A stretch of DNA of 64,000 nucleotides from Glycomyces tenuis DSM 44171 (GCF_000427885.1 NZ_ATYW01000015.1:124001-188000); one strand, 5' to 3'. Positions 33,562-44,508 are shown, counted from the stretch's first letter. Notes: generated from the letters alone by a model not told the origin. A program made the numbers and translations.

Positions 33562-33949
33562 GGGATACAGCCTCCATTCACGGCGACGCCTGCGAGCCGC
33601 GGCTTGGCGCAGTGTCGGGCCTGGGTCATGGCGGAACGCGGGTCAGTGTGGGTGCGCTCCACCCGGTCTTCGCTGCATGTCTCGAGTCATCGGACCCTTC
33701 GGCCGATAACGTTACGGCAACGCGTCTCCGAATCTGTATACGCCTGGACGAAAAGCCATTCACAACTGACCGAACGGTTGATATGTCGCTTCCGCTGCGC
33801 GGTGTAGCCGTAGCCCATAGTGAATGCATCCCCCGTGTGGCGCGCGGGAGGGCGGGCGGTCCGGTTCGGCCGTCCGTCCACCCGCTGCGTCTCCCCTTGC
33901 ACTTCAGGCACACTGTTCACCGGCCTCAATGCTCCGGCCGTCGGTGCTC
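33562..33949. other. Intergenic region upstream of the Ser/Thr kinase
   Basis: About 390 bp between the cyclase-domain gene and the kinase gene, both leftward. It is less GC-rich in the middle and presumably holds the kinase promoter. ORFs here lack coding bias. Confidence 0.5.
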
Positions 33950-36900
33950 TCAGGACGCGTACGCCTCGGCCCAGGCCGTCGGCGCCGGGGCCTCGCCGAA
34001 GGACTTCTGCACCGTCCTGGCCCAGCGCTTGGCCTCCTCGGTCCGGCCGTCCTCTTCGAGCAGCCGCGCGTAGCGCGCGACGATGGCGCGCCTGGGGTGC
34101 CCCAGGGCCGGCTCGTCGTAGTGCTCGGCCAGCGCGGCCAGGCGTTCGAGCGCGTCGGCGCGGTTCCCTTGGGCCGCTTCGACATCGGCGAGCAGCGCTT
34201 CACCGGCCGCGCGCGCCGGCTCGAGCACGTCGTCGGTGCCGAGCTCGAGCGACGCCCGCGCGGCGGCCTCGGCTTCGTCGAGGTCCCCGGCGGCCAGGGC
34301 GCAGCGGCCCCTGAGGTTGCGGGCGAGGCTGATGAGCAGCGGGTGCCCGGTGGCGATGCCGTAGGACTCGGCCGCCTCGGCCAGGTCGGCGGCGTGGTCG
34401 AGCGCGCCGATCTTCAACGCGGCCAAGGCCCGCACGTACTTGGCGAAGCCGCGGCCCCAGTCGTCGTCGATGCGTTCGAAGTCGCGGAAGGACTTTCGGG
34501 CGGCGGCGTCGGCGCCCTCGGGGTGCCCGAGCTCGACGGACGCGGCGGCGCCGGTGGCCCGCAGGAGCCCGACGGCGAACACGTCGCCCGAGCGCTCCCC
34601 GATCGGCAGGAACACATCGGACAGGCGCCTGGCCTCGGAGAACCGCCCTGCCATGAGGAGCGTGAACGCCGAGGCGCCCCGCACCCAGGCGCGGCCGACG
34701 AGGTCCATCTGGCGGGCGAAGGACTTGGCGGCCTCGCGCAGCACCTCGTCGGCGCCGTCGAAGTCGCCGCGGGCGACCAGGACCCACGCGCGGTGCTGGA
34801 GGGCCCAGGCGACGCGCCGGTCGTCGCCGACGCCTTCGGCGGTGTCGTAGGCGTCGAGGAAGCGCTGCTCGGCCTCGGTCAGGCGCCCCGAGAGGTAGTC
34901 GAGCATGCCGATGCGGCACTGGGCGTCGCAGCGGGGCCCGGCGAGCCCTTCGCGCCTGGACAGCGCGAGCGCGGCCGACCAGGCCGCGCGGGCGCCCTCC
35001 AGTTCGCCTTTGAAGCGGTGCAGGCGGCCCCGCAGCAGGAGCAGCTGGGCGACGAGCTCGGCCTCGGACTCGGGGAAGTCGTCGCCGAACAGGCGCCCCG
35101 AAGGGTGCTCGTCGTGGTCGTCGCCGGGGACGGCGAGGCCGATGTCGACCGCGAGGCCCTCGATCTCGGCCTCGGCCTCGGCGGTGCGCCCGAGCCTGGC
35201 GAGGGCCCGGCCGCGCAGGAGCCGGTCGTGGCCCGAGAGCGGCGCGATCCGCTCGACGCCGTTGAGCAGGGCGACGGCGCGGTCGGGCTCGGAGGCGTCC
35301 ATGGCGCGCGCGGCCTGCTTGCGGACGGCTTCGAGGGCGAGCGGCAGGACGTTCCAGACCTCGTCGATCGCTTCGATCTCGACTTCGCGGGCGAGCGTGA
35401 CGGCCTGCTCGGCGTGGTAGACGACGAGGTCGTCGGCGCTCTGGCCCTCGAGCTCGGTGTCGGCGGCCCAGCGGGCGATCTCGGCGTGGGCGTGCGCGGC
35501 GTCGGCCTTGCCGATCGGCGCGTACGCGGCCTGGCGCAGCAGCGGCGTGACGAAGCGGTAGCCGCCGTAGGAGCGGCGTCGCAGCATGCGCCGGTCGAGC
35601 AGCTCCTGGAGCGCCCGGTCGAACTCGCCGGGCACCTCCTTCTCGAGCAGTTGCGAGGCCTCGGGCGGGACGGCGTCGCCGAAGATCGAGGCGGCGCGCA
35701 GCAGCGCCCGGGCGGCCGGGGAGAGCGCGTCGATGCGGGCGCCGAGGACCTGGGCGAGGTCGCGGGAGAGGACCTTGCCGGTCAGGGAGCCGGCGGCGAG
35801 GCGCCAGTGGTCGCCCGAGTGGGTCAGCAGGTCCTGCTCGAGCAGCAGCGTCACGAGTTCGGCCAGGTAGTACGGGTTGCCCTGAGCGAAGCCGAGGAGG
35901 CGCTCCTCGTCGGCCTTCGGGAGCCGCCCGCCGCCGAGGAACTCCGAGAGGAGCCGGGCGGCGTCGGCGCCGGCCAGCGGCGGCAGCGGGTGGACCTCGG
36001 CCTCGGAGATGCGGGTGAGCACGCCGGAGGAGCGGGTCAGCTCGGGGCGGCCGTACAGCAGCACCAGGACCGGGCCGGAGACCTTGGCGAGGGCGACGCC
36101 GAGCGCGTCGATGCCGTCGGCCGAGGCGGTGTGCAGGTCGTCGATGTTGAGGACGAGGGGGCGCTGGCCGGCGAGGTGGGTGATGAGCTCGGCGACGGCC
36201 TCGGGGATGGTGTAGGCCTCGGCTTGGCGGCCGGTGAACCCGGCCGGGCCGTCTTGGGCGAGGGGGCGGCCGTGGCCGAGGAGGCCGAGCAGGACCTCGA
36301 CGTTGAGGCGGCATTCGCCGTGGTCGGCGTGGCCGTCGGCGATGCGGCGCAGTTTGGCCTCGGCGGTGGCTCGGTCGTCGTCGAAGCGCAGGCCGGCGGC
36401 CTTGCGGACCATGTCGGCGAGGGGCCCGAAGCGGCGGCCCTCGCCGTAGGGGGCGGCGCGGACGGTGAGGACGCGGGCGCCGCGGTCGGTGGCGATGGTG
36501 CGGACCTCGCGGGCGAAGCGGGTCTTGCCCATGCCGGCCTCGGCGGTGTGGATGAGGATGAGCGGCTCGCCGCGGTCGATGACGGCGTCGAGGCGGCCGG
36601 TGACGCGGCCGATCTCGGTGTCGCGGCCGATGAACGGCGCGGTGTCGCCGAGGCTGGCGCGGGTGCCGGGCTCGTCTTCGAGGCCGAGGAGCTGGAACAC
36701 CTCGACCGGCTCGCGCTTGCCTTTGAGGCGGACGGGGGTGAGGCGGCGCCACGCGGCGACGTGCTTGGTGGCGCGCTGGGTCTCCTCGCCGGCCCAGATG
36801 GTGCCAACCGAGGCGGCGTCGCACAGGCGCGCGGCGGTGTTGACGGTGTCGCCGATGACGGTGTACTCGAGGTTGGCCTGCATGCCGGCGACGACGAGGC

Positions 36901-37321
36901 CCGAGTGGAGGCCGAGGCGCAGGCCGATGGGGAGGCCGCCGCCGGATTCGGCCTTGAGCAGGCGGCGGACGCGCTTCTGCATGGCCTGGCCGGCGCGCAC
37001 GGCGCGCTCGGCGTCGTCTTCGTGGGAGAGGGGCGCGCCGAAGACGGCCATGAGGCCGTCACCGGTGAGCTTGTCGACGTGCCCGCCGAACTCGTTGACC
37101 GCGCCGACGCATTCGGCGAGGAGCCGGTCGGTCACCGAGGAGACCCGCTCGGGGTCGAGGCTCTCCGACCAGGTGGTGAAGTCGGAGAGGTCGCCGAAGA
37201 GCACCGTCACGTAGCGGCGCTCGGTCTGGGGCGCGCTGGCCTCCGGGGACAGTGGCGCTCCGCAGTTGTGGCAGTACCGGGCCCCGGGGACGGTGGGCGC
37301 GGAGCAGAACGGGCAGGTCAC
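33950..37321 (-). CDS. Adenylate/guanylate cyclase-AAA ATPase-TPR signalling protein
   Basis: 1,123 residues. A zinc ribbon (CPFC...CHNCG, residues 3-20) is followed by a class III cyclase domain at about 35-215 with both metal aspartates (FGDLSDFTTW, GDGLMAVFG) and NTAARL. An AAA/STAND ATPase at about 230-560 has the P-loop EAGMGKTRF and a Walker B-like LVLNIDDLH. About 500 residues of Ala/Glu-rich TPR-like helical repeats complete it. This layout is common in soil actinobacteria and resembles large ATP-dependent regulators, but there is no DNA-binding domain. The trigger and product (cAMP or cGMP) are unknown. GTG 37321 starts the frame. Confidence 0.88.
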   Translation of the reverse strand: MTCPFCSAPTVPGARYCHNCGAPLSPEASAPQTERRYVTVLFGDLSDFTTWSESLDPERVSSVTDRLLAECVGAVNEFGGHVDKLTGDGLMAVFGAPLSHEDDAERAVRAGQAMQKRVRRLLKAESGGGLPIGLRLGLHSGLVVAGMQANLEYTVIGDTVNTAARLCDAASVGTIWAGEETQRATKHVAAWRRLTPVRLKGKREPVEVFQLLGLEDEPGTRASLGDTAPFIGRDTEIGRVTGRLDAVIDRGEPLILIHTAEAGMGKTRFAREVRTIATDRGARVLTVRAAPYGEGRRFGPLADMVRKAAGLRFDDDRATAEAKLRRIADGHADHGECRLNVEVLLGLLGHGRPLAQDGPAGFTGRQAEAYTIPEAVAELITHLAGQRPLVLNIDDLHTASADGIDALGVALAKVSGPVLVLLYGRPELTRSSGVLTRISEAEVHPLPPLAGADAARLLSEFLGGGRLPKADEERLLGFAQGNPYYLAELVTLLLEQDLLTHSGDHWRLAAGSLTGKVLSRDLAQVLGARIDALSPAARALLRAASIFGDAVPPEASQLLEKEVPGEFDRALQELLDRRMLRRRSYGGYRFVTPLLRQAAYAPIGKADAAHAHAEIARWAADTELEGQSADDLVVYHAEQAVTLAREVEIEAIDEVWNVLPLALEAVRKQAARAMDASEPDRAVALLNGVERIAPLSGHDRLLRGRALARLGRTAEAEAEIEGLAVDIGLAVPGDDHDEHPSGRLFGDDFPESEAELVAQLLLLRGRLHRFKGELEGARAAWSAALALSRREGLAGPRCDAQCRIGMLDYLSGRLTEAEQRFLDAYDTAEGVGDDRRVAWALQHRAWVLVARGDFDGADEVLREAAKSFARQMDLVGRAWVRGASAFTLLMAGRFSEARRLSDVFLPIGERSGDVFAVGLLRATGAAASVELGHPEGADAAARKSFRDFERIDDDWGRGFAKYVRALAALKIGALDHAADLAEAAESYGIATGHPLLISLARNLRGRCALAAGDLDEAEAAARASLELGTDDVLEPARAAGEALLADVEAAQGNRADALERLAALAEHYDEPALGHPRRAIVARYARLLEEDGRTEEAKRWARTVQKSFGEAPAPTAWAEAYAS

Positions 37322-37548
37322 GATAGCACCAACACCGAGGTAGGGGTGTGTTGTTCCCCACTCCTTCTGGGAATGGGAAAGATCTTGGCGTTCACGCTCG
37401 CAAGGATACGTGTCCTAGCTGACAGATACCTGTGGGCGAGAGCACAGATCCCTGAAGAGCGCGCAGTTCGGTCTCCTTTCCGCTGAAACGTCGGCGCCGA
37501 TTCACACGCCGAGCAACTCGAGCGGAGACGGCGCTGTCGCCCATACAT

Positions 37549-37577
37549 TTGCGATTATTTCGAATATTTCATATAAT
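37549..37577 (+). promoter_or_regulatory. Near-consensus promoter of the HTH-PIN module
   Basis: TTGCGA (37549-37554), a 17-base spacer and a perfect TATAAT (37572-37577). It sits in an AT-rich patch unlike the rest of the window; imperfect inverted repeats (TGCGATTAT and ATAATGCGA) overlap it and may be the autoregulatory operator. Confidence 0.65.
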
Positions 37578-37596
37578 GCGAATGGAGGTGGCAACC

Positions 37597-38055
37597 ATGA
37601 CCGTACTCGCCGCTGTCAGTTCGGTGGCCCCGGGCGATGTGGACACGCAGGAGGCGGAGCGCGCGCTCCGAAGGATCAAGGACTATCTCGGACGGCACCC
37701 GGAGGAACCGGACCCCATCGAGGTCTTGGTCGAGTGCGATGGCCCGTCGCTGGTGCTCCCCCGCCCGGCCGTGACACTGCTCGCCCAGATCCTCGGCCAG
37801 CTCGCCGAGGGCCGCGGCGTGTCGATCGTTCCGTCGGAGGCGGAGCTCACCACGCAACAGGCGGCCGAGCTGCTCGGCGTCTCGCGGCCATATCTCATCG
37901 GCCTGCTGGACAGGGGCGAGATCCTGTGCAGGAAAGTCGGCCGTCATCGCCGAGTCCCGCTGAGCGCCGTACTCGCCTACAAGCGTGCCGACGACGAGCG
38001 GCGACGGCGCGCCGCCGACGAAGTCGGGGACATCGGACAAGAACTGGGAACGTGA
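37597..38055 (+). CDS. Excisionase-type HTH antitoxin
   Basis: 152 residues. An N-terminal ~80-residue domain of unknown fold precedes an excisionase/MerR-like HTH: LTTQQAAELLGVSRPYLIGLLDRGEILCRKVGRHRRVPLSAVLAY near residues 85-130. A basic and acidic tail follows. The next gene, overlapping by GTGA, encodes a PIN-domain ribonuclease, so this is the antitoxin and autorepressor of the pair. ATG 37597 lies eight bases after GGAGG. Confidence 0.85.
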   Translation: MTVLAAVSSVAPGDVDTQEAERALRRIKDYLGRHPEEPDPIEVLVECDGPSLVLPRPAVTLLAQILGQLAEGRGVSIVPSEAELTTQQAAELLGVSRPYLIGLLDRGEILCRKVGRHRRVPLSAVLAYKRADDERRRRAADEVGDIGQELGT

Positions 38056-38612
38056 GCGTACCGATCCGCGCCTTGTACGACGCGAATGTGCTTTATCCGA
38101 ACACCTTGCGCGAGCTCATGATCAGACTCGCGCAGGCAGGCCTGGCCCAAGGACGGTGGACCGACCGGATCCTCGAGGAAATGGCCCGCGCCATTGCCCG
38201 CACGCGTCCCGATGTTCCGAGCTCGAAGCTCGACACATTGCGGGACCGCATGAACGCCGCTGTTCGCGACTGCGGTGTCTACGACTACGAACCGCTCATC
38301 GAGGGCCTGAAGCTGCCGGATCCGGATGACCGGCATGTGCTCGCGGCCGCGATCGCCTGCCGCGCGGACGTGATCGTGACGTTCAACCTGTCCGACTTTC
38401 CCGCAGAACTCCTCGATCAGTGGGGTATCGAAGCGTGGAGCCCTGATGACTTCCTCATCGACCTCGTCGATCGCGATGCGAAACGCGTCTGGGGATGCGT
38501 GCAGCGCATCGCGGATTCACGGCGCAAACCACCGGAGACCGCTGAAGAGGTCCTCGCACAGCTCGAACGATCAGGCCTGATCGAATCCGTCGCCATGCTG
38601 CGGACCGGTTGA
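38052..38612 (+). CDS. PIN-domain toxin (VapC-like)
   Basis: 186 residues. The PIN nuclease acidic residues are visible: D in ALYDANVLYP at residue 10, the central Glu of the EEM region, D in PDPDDRHVLAAAI near 92, and D in FNLSDFP near 115. The extra C-terminal ~70 residues are typical of the PIN_3 group paired with excisionase-like antitoxins. It starts with GTG overlapping the antitoxin stop. The expected activity is RNA cleavage, neutralised by the partner. Its 3' end overlaps a convergent small gene by 42 bases. Confidence 0.87.
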   Translation: MSVPIRALYDANVLYPNTLRELMIRLAQAGLAQGRWTDRILEEMARAIARTRPDVPSSKLDTLRDRMNAAVRDCGVYDYEPLIEGLKLPDPDDRHVLAAAIACRADVIVTFNLSDFPAELLDQWGIEAWSPDDFLIDLVDRDAKRVWGCVQRIADSRRKPPETAEEVLAQLERSGLIESVAMLRTG

Positions 38613-38792
38613 AGCGAGCTCGGCGAGGTCGCCTCGGCCCGAGGCGAAGGACCCGATCCAGTCGGGCAGGGCGGCATCGTCACGGGCGGAGTCGGGCATC
38701 GCGTAACGGGCGCGGATCCAGATGAGCGCCTCGGCGGCCTGCGGCTCACCGAGGTCGTCTACCAGACGATGCAGCAGTTCCTTGCTCGTCAT
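38571..38792 (-). CDS. Small helical protein overlapping the PIN gene
   Basis: 73 residues starting at ATG 38792, with GGAGG seven bases upstream. It begins ELLHRLVDDLGEPQAAEALIWIR and contains LPDWIGSFASGRGDLAE. A pattern of Leu-rich helix followed by a GRGDLAxxSEEIL stretch is common in small actinobacterial proteins of toxin-antitoxin type. Here the expected SEEIL ending is replaced by an unrelated tail, suggesting a C-terminal frameshift or loss. The function is unknown. Confidence 0.55.
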   Translation of the reverse strand: MTSKELLHRLVDDLGEPQAAEALIWIRARYAMPDSARDDAALPDWIGSFASGRGDLAELASTGPQHGDGFDQA

Positions 38793-38906
38793 ATCGGCAC
38801 CTCCCGTGCGCGGTCGACTTCAAGCGCACGGCCTCGGTCGCAACGCCTCGCCCAGGCGAAGAGGCCCGGTCCGCGATTGGTGGGACCAGGCCTCAGGTTC
38901 TGCTGC

Positions 38907-40028
38907 TCAGGCCGTGACGAGGCTGGCCTTCTGGAATTCCTTCACTGTGGTGTAGCCGGTCTTGGCCATCGCGCGCCTGAGGCCTCCGAAGAGGTTCTGG
39001 CTGCCGTCCGAGGAGTTCGACGGGCCGTACAGCACCGCCTCCAGGTCCGGGACCTCCACGTCGCCCGCGTCGCCGGGGCGGAAGCGTCCGCGCGGCAGCT
39101 TCGGGTGGCTGGCCGCCGAGTGCCACCAGGCGCCCGCGGCCGGGGACTCGGCGGCGTCGGCCAGGACCGAGCCGAGCATCACGGCGTCCGCGCCGCACGC
39201 GATGGCCTTCGCGATCGAGCCGGAGTCGGTGATCTCGCCGTCGGCGATCAGGTGCACATAGCGCCCGCCGGTCTCGTCGAGGTAGTCGCGCCTCGCCGCG
39301 GCGGCCTCGACGATCGCCGAGGCCATCGGCACGTCGATGCCGAGCACCGTGTCCGTGGTCGACCAGTCGTCGGAGCCGACGCCGACGATGACGCCCGCCG
39401 CGCCGGTGCGCATCAGGTGCATCGCGGTCTTGTAGTTCGTGGCCCCGCCGACGACCACGGGCACGTCCAGGTCGGCGATGAACTGCTTCAGGTTGAGGAC
39501 GTCCCCGTTCGAGGAGACGTGCTCGGCGGAGACGATCGTGCCCTGGATGACCAGCAGGTCCACCCCGGCCTCGACCGCGAGCGGCGCGAGCTCCTGGGTG
39601 TGCTGCGGGCTGACCCGCACCGCCGTGGTCACGCCGCCGGCGCGGATCTCCGCGATCCGCTCGGCGATGAGCTCGGGCTTGACCGGCTCGGCGTACATCT
39701 CCTGGAGCCGCTCGATCGCCGTCTCGGCGGGCGTCTCCTCGAGCTCCTTGAGCAGCGACGTCGGGTCGACGTAGCGGCACCACAGCCCTTCGGCGTTGAG
39801 CACGCCGAGGCCGCCCAGGCGCCCCATCTCGATGACCGAGGCCGGGCTCATCGTCGCGTCCGACGGGTGCCCGACCGCCGGGATCTCGAACCGGTAGGCG
39901 TCCAGCTGCCACTCGGTCGAGACGTCGTCGATGTCTCGCGTGCGGCGGCTCGGCACGAGCGCCACTTCGGACAGCCGCCAGCCTCGCGCCACGATCTTGC
40001 CGGGGCCGATCTCGACCAGTTCCCGCAC
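38907..40028 (-). CDS. guaB3: GuaB3-family IMP dehydrogenase-related protein
   Basis: 373 residues of the IMPDH/GMP reductase barrel without CBS domains. Recognisable parts are IVARGWRLSEVALVPSRRTRD at the start, MGRLGGLGVLNAEGLWCRY, LLVIQGTIVSAEH, and ADGEITDSGSIAKAIACGADAVMLGS. The catalytic loop that reads GPGAIC in the neighbouring GuaB here reads VGVGSDDWSTTD and has no Cys, so it is unlikely to be a conventional IMPDH. GTG 40028 is preferred because AGGAGGAG lies right before it; a GTG at 40055 overlapping the guaB stop is an alternative. guaB2-guaB3 order is conserved in actinobacteria. Confidence 0.9.
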   Translation of the reverse strand: MRELVEIGPGKIVARGWRLSEVALVPSRRTRDIDDVSTEWQLDAYRFEIPAVGHPSDATMSPASVIEMGRLGGLGVLNAEGLWCRYVDPTSLLKELEETPAETAIERLQEMYAEPVKPELIAERIAEIRAGGVTTAVRVSPQHTQELAPLAVEAGVDLLVIQGTIVSAEHVSSNGDVLNLKQFIADLDVPVVVGGATNYKTAMHLMRTGAAGVIVGVGSDDWSTTDTVLGIDVPMASAIVEAAAARRDYLDETGGRYVHLIADGEITDSGSIAKAIACGADAVMLGSVLADAAESPAAGAWWHSAASHPKLPRGRFRPGDAGDVEVPDLEAVLYGPSNSSDGSQNLFGGLRRAMAKTGYTTVKEFQKASLVTA

Positions 40029-40054
40029 AGCTCCTCCTCCTACCGAGATCCCCA

Positions 40055-41947
<1,893 letters not shown>

Positions 41948-42069
41948 TCATGTGTTCCGATGACCGCCTGGCTCGCCTTGAGATGCCTGGCGCTCATAGT
42001 AGGGCGAGGCGGCAAGCGCCGCGCACGCTGCGGGATGGCCTACGGGCGTTCGGGCGATAGGCTGGAGGC

Positions 42070-42441
42070 GTGCATGAGGAGCCTCGCGACCCGTTCGCCG
42101 ACGATCCCGAACACACGGACGCGTCCATGCTGTTCGAGCCGGAGTTGGACGACGCGGACCGCGCTGATCTGCTGGAAGACCTCCACGAGCTCGAGCTGTT
42201 CGAGCAGGTGCTGCAACCGCTCGGATTCCGAGGCGTGGTCGTCGACTGCGCCGACTGCGACGAACCCCACTACTTCACGTGGGGCCTGCTGATGTCGAAC
42301 CTGCGCAGCCTGCTCAAGGAGAACAGCGTGCAGGTCCACGAACCGGCCTTCGAGCCCGACCCGAGCCACTATGTGACGTGGGACTACGCGCGCGGGTTCT
42401 CGGACTGCTGGATCAGGCAGCACGGCGGCCAAGCGGAGTGA
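42070..42441 (+). CDS. DUF5319 protein
   Basis: 123 residues. Acidic, with DPFADDP at the start, EDLHELELFEQVLQPLGFRGVVVDCADCDEPHYFTWGLLMSNLR in the middle and DYARGFSDCW near the end. DUF5319 proteins are actinobacterial and of unknown function; the gene lies beside guaB2 in Mycobacterium as it does here. The CxxC in VDCADCDEPH suggests metal binding. The GTG at 42070 is only one base after GGAGG, so the true start is not certain. Confidence 0.85.
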   Translation: MHEEPRDPFADDPEHTDASMLFEPELDDADRADLLEDLHELELFEQVLQPLGFRGVVVDCADCDEPHYFTWGLLMSNLRSLLKENSVQVHEPAFEPDPSHYVTWDYARGFSDCWIRQHGGQAE

Positions 42442-42467
42442 CGGCGCGCCGGTGAGCGGCGCCGCCA

Positions 42468-42481
42468 GATCCTATAGGATC
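42468..42481. promoter_or_regulatory. Perfect 14-bp palindrome upstream of the amidase gene
   Basis: GATCCTATAGGATC between the DUF5319 stop and the amidase start. Could be an operator or overlap a -10 element (TATAGG). No regulator is adjacent. Confidence 0.35.
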
Positions 42482-42613
42482 GAGCGCCGTGGGTTTATCC
42501 CCCGAACGTGACGGCCCCGCGACGCGGTTCCCCGCGCGGCGCGCTTGCGCGAACGCGGCGGCGTTGACATCGTCGAGGGCGTCCACCGCGTCCCTCGCCC
42601 AAGGAGCCGAACC

Positions 42614-43825
42614 GTGACCGACCCGTTCGTCCCGTGGATCCCCTTGCGGGAACCCGACGCCGTCCAGCTGCACAGGGCGCCCGCCGGGCCGCTCACGGGG
42701 CTGCGGCTGGCCGTCAAGGACCTGTTCGACGTCGCCGGGACGCCGACCGGCGCGGGCAACCCGCGCTGGATCGAGACCCACGGCGTCCCGGAGGCCGACG
42801 CCGAGGCGGTCGCGCGGCTGCGCGCGGCCGGGGCGAGCCTGGTCGGCAAGACGATCACCGACGAGCTGGCGTGGAGCCTCAACGGCTCCAACGCCCACTA
42901 CGGCACCCCCGAGAACCCGGCGGCGCCGGGCCGCCTGCCCGGCGGCTCCTCGTCCGGTTCGGCCTCGGCGGTGGCGCTCGGGCTGGCCGACATCGGCCTG
43001 GGCACCGACACCGGCGGCTCCATCCGCGTCCCCGCCTCCTACTGCGGCCTGTTCGGGCTGCGCCCCAGCCACGGCCGCGTCCCGCTCGACGGCGTCGTGC
43101 CGCTCTCGGCGTCGTTCGACACCGCGGGCGTCATCACCAGGGACGCCGAGACGCTTCGCACGGCTTCGGCGGCGCTCCTCGGCGAGCCGCGGCGACCGGC
43201 TCCGATCGCGCGGATCCTGGCGCCGCGGGACGTCTGGGAGGCGGCGCGGACCGAGACGCGGGCGGTGCTCGCACCGGCCGTCGAACGGCTCGCCTCGGCG
43301 CTCGGCGTCGCGATCGACCGCGCCCCGCTGTTCGAGGACGCGGACGAGCTCGAGCGGGCGCGCGTCACGTACACGACCATCCAGGCGTACGAGGCGTGGC
43401 AGACCCACGGCGCGTGGATCGAGGCGTCCTCCCCCGAGTTCGGGCCCGGCGTCGCCGCGCGGTTCGCGAACGCCGCCCGCCTGACCGAGGACGACCGCGA
43501 TCGAGCGACCCGCCACCGCGAACGGGTCGCCGATCTGCTGGGGGAACGGCTCGCAGGCGGCGCCGCACTCGCGCTGCCCGCCGCGCCCGGACCGGCTCCG
43601 ATGCTGGACCAGGAGACGCATGGAGGCTTCGACGCGCTCGACCGCGAGGCGATCGTGCGTCTGACGTGCCCGGCGGGCCTGTCCGGCGCTCCCGCCGTCG
43701 CCCTGCCGGCGGGCGAGGTCACCGGTCTGCCGCTCGGGCTCCAGCTCGTCGTCTCTCCGGGGAGTGATGAGGCTCTGCTGGAGGCGGCGGTGGCGTTCGC
43801 CGTCCACGTTCGGGCACGGCGGTGA
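42614..43825 (+). CDS. Amidase-signature hydrolase
   Basis: 403 residues. The Ser-cisSer-Lys triad is present: catalytic Lys in LAVKDLFD near residue 37, cis-Ser in GGSSSGSAS near residue 115, and nucleophile Ser in GTDTGGSIRVPA near residue 138. These enzymes hydrolyse carboxamides or ureido groups. It is shorter than GatA and lacks GatB/C neighbours, so it is a stand-alone amidase of unknown substrate. GTG 42614 lies seven bases after AAGGAG. Confidence 0.9.
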   Translation: MTDPFVPWIPLREPDAVQLHRAPAGPLTGLRLAVKDLFDVAGTPTGAGNPRWIETHGVPEADAEAVARLRAAGASLVGKTITDELAWSLNGSNAHYGTPENPAAPGRLPGGSSSGSASAVALGLADIGLGTDTGGSIRVPASYCGLFGLRPSHGRVPLDGVVPLSASFDTAGVITRDAETLRTASAALLGEPRRPAPIARILAPRDVWEAARTETRAVLAPAVERLASALGVAIDRAPLFEDADELERARVTYTTIQAYEAWQTHGAWIEASSPEFGPGVAARFANAARLTEDDRDRATRHRERVADLLGERLAGGAALALPAAPGPAPMLDQETHGGFDALDREAIVRLTCPAGLSGAPAVALPAGEVTGLPLGLQLVVSPGSDEALLEAAVAFAVHVRARR

Positions 43826-43887
43826 CCCTGCCGGTGCCGTCCGCGCCTTCGTTCAGTGCTGCCGCGCCGTCCCTGCCGGACCGCGTT

Positions 43888-44508
43888 CTAGCACACCAGG
43901 CCCGAGCGGAACGCCTCCGCGACGGCGTGCGCGCGGTCGCGGGCGCCGAGCTTGCGGAACATGCGCCGCGCGTGGGTCTTGACGGTGTCCTCCGAGACGA
44001 ACAGGTCCCGGCCGATCTCGGCGTTCGACTTCCCTTCGCTCATCCCCCGCAGCACCTGGAGCTCGCGCTCGGTCAGCTTCATGCCCTGGAGCGTCGAGCG
44101 CTGCCGGGGGACGGCCTCGGTGGCGCGGACGAGCGTCGGCGAGGCGAACATGATCGCCTGCGCGAGTGCGACGAGCAGGTCGTCGGAGTTGTTCGACGGC
44201 GTGCGGATGACGCCCCTGGCTCCGGCGGCGACGACCATCGCGGCGGTGCGGGGGTCGGCGGCGCCGGACAGGAGGACGCCGGTCCGGGGGGACCTGGCGC
44301 GGACGAGCTTGGTGAACTTGACGGGATCGGGCGCGGCGAGCCCGACGTCGACCAGCACGACGTCGACCTGGCGCCTGCCGAGTTCGACGAAGAGCTCGGT
44401 GGAGCCCTCGACGGTCTTGACCGCCTGTGCCAGGCCCATTCGGGTCGCACACGCGGAGATCTTCTGCCCCGCTTGAGGAGTCTTAACACAGACCAGTACG
44501 GTTCTCAC
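43888..44508 (-). CDS. bldM: BldM-like LuxR-family response regulator
   Basis: 206 residues. The C-terminal HTH (about residues 143-206) reads LTERELQVLRGMSEGKSNAEIG, FVSEDTVKTHARRMFRKLGARDRAHAV and ends FRSGLVC, closely matching Streptomyces BldM, which controls sporulation genes. The N-terminal receiver keeps a central Asp (VLVDVGL) but lacks the acidic pair (CVKT where CDDS is usual) and is probably not phosphorylated. The position between groES-groEL and guaB-guaB3 matches Streptomyces. It is convergent with the amidase gene and divergent from an ABC-class ATPase gene. Confidence 0.85.
   Translation of the reverse strand: MRTVLVCVKTPQAGQKISACATRMGLAQAVKTVEGSTELFVELGRRQVDVVLVDVGLAAPDPVKFTKLVRARSPRTGVLLSGAADPRTAAMVVAAGARGVIRTPSNNSDDLLVALAQAIMFASPTLVRATEAVPRQRSTLQGMKLTERELQVLRGMSEGKSNAEIGRDLFVSEDTVKTHARRMFRKLGARDRAHAVAEAFRSGLVC

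Noticed and set aside
37734-38051. Longer version of the PIN toxin starting inside the antitoxin gene
   Set aside because: The upstream part is a shadow frame; GTG 38052 overlaps the antitoxin stop, as expected for a coupled pair.
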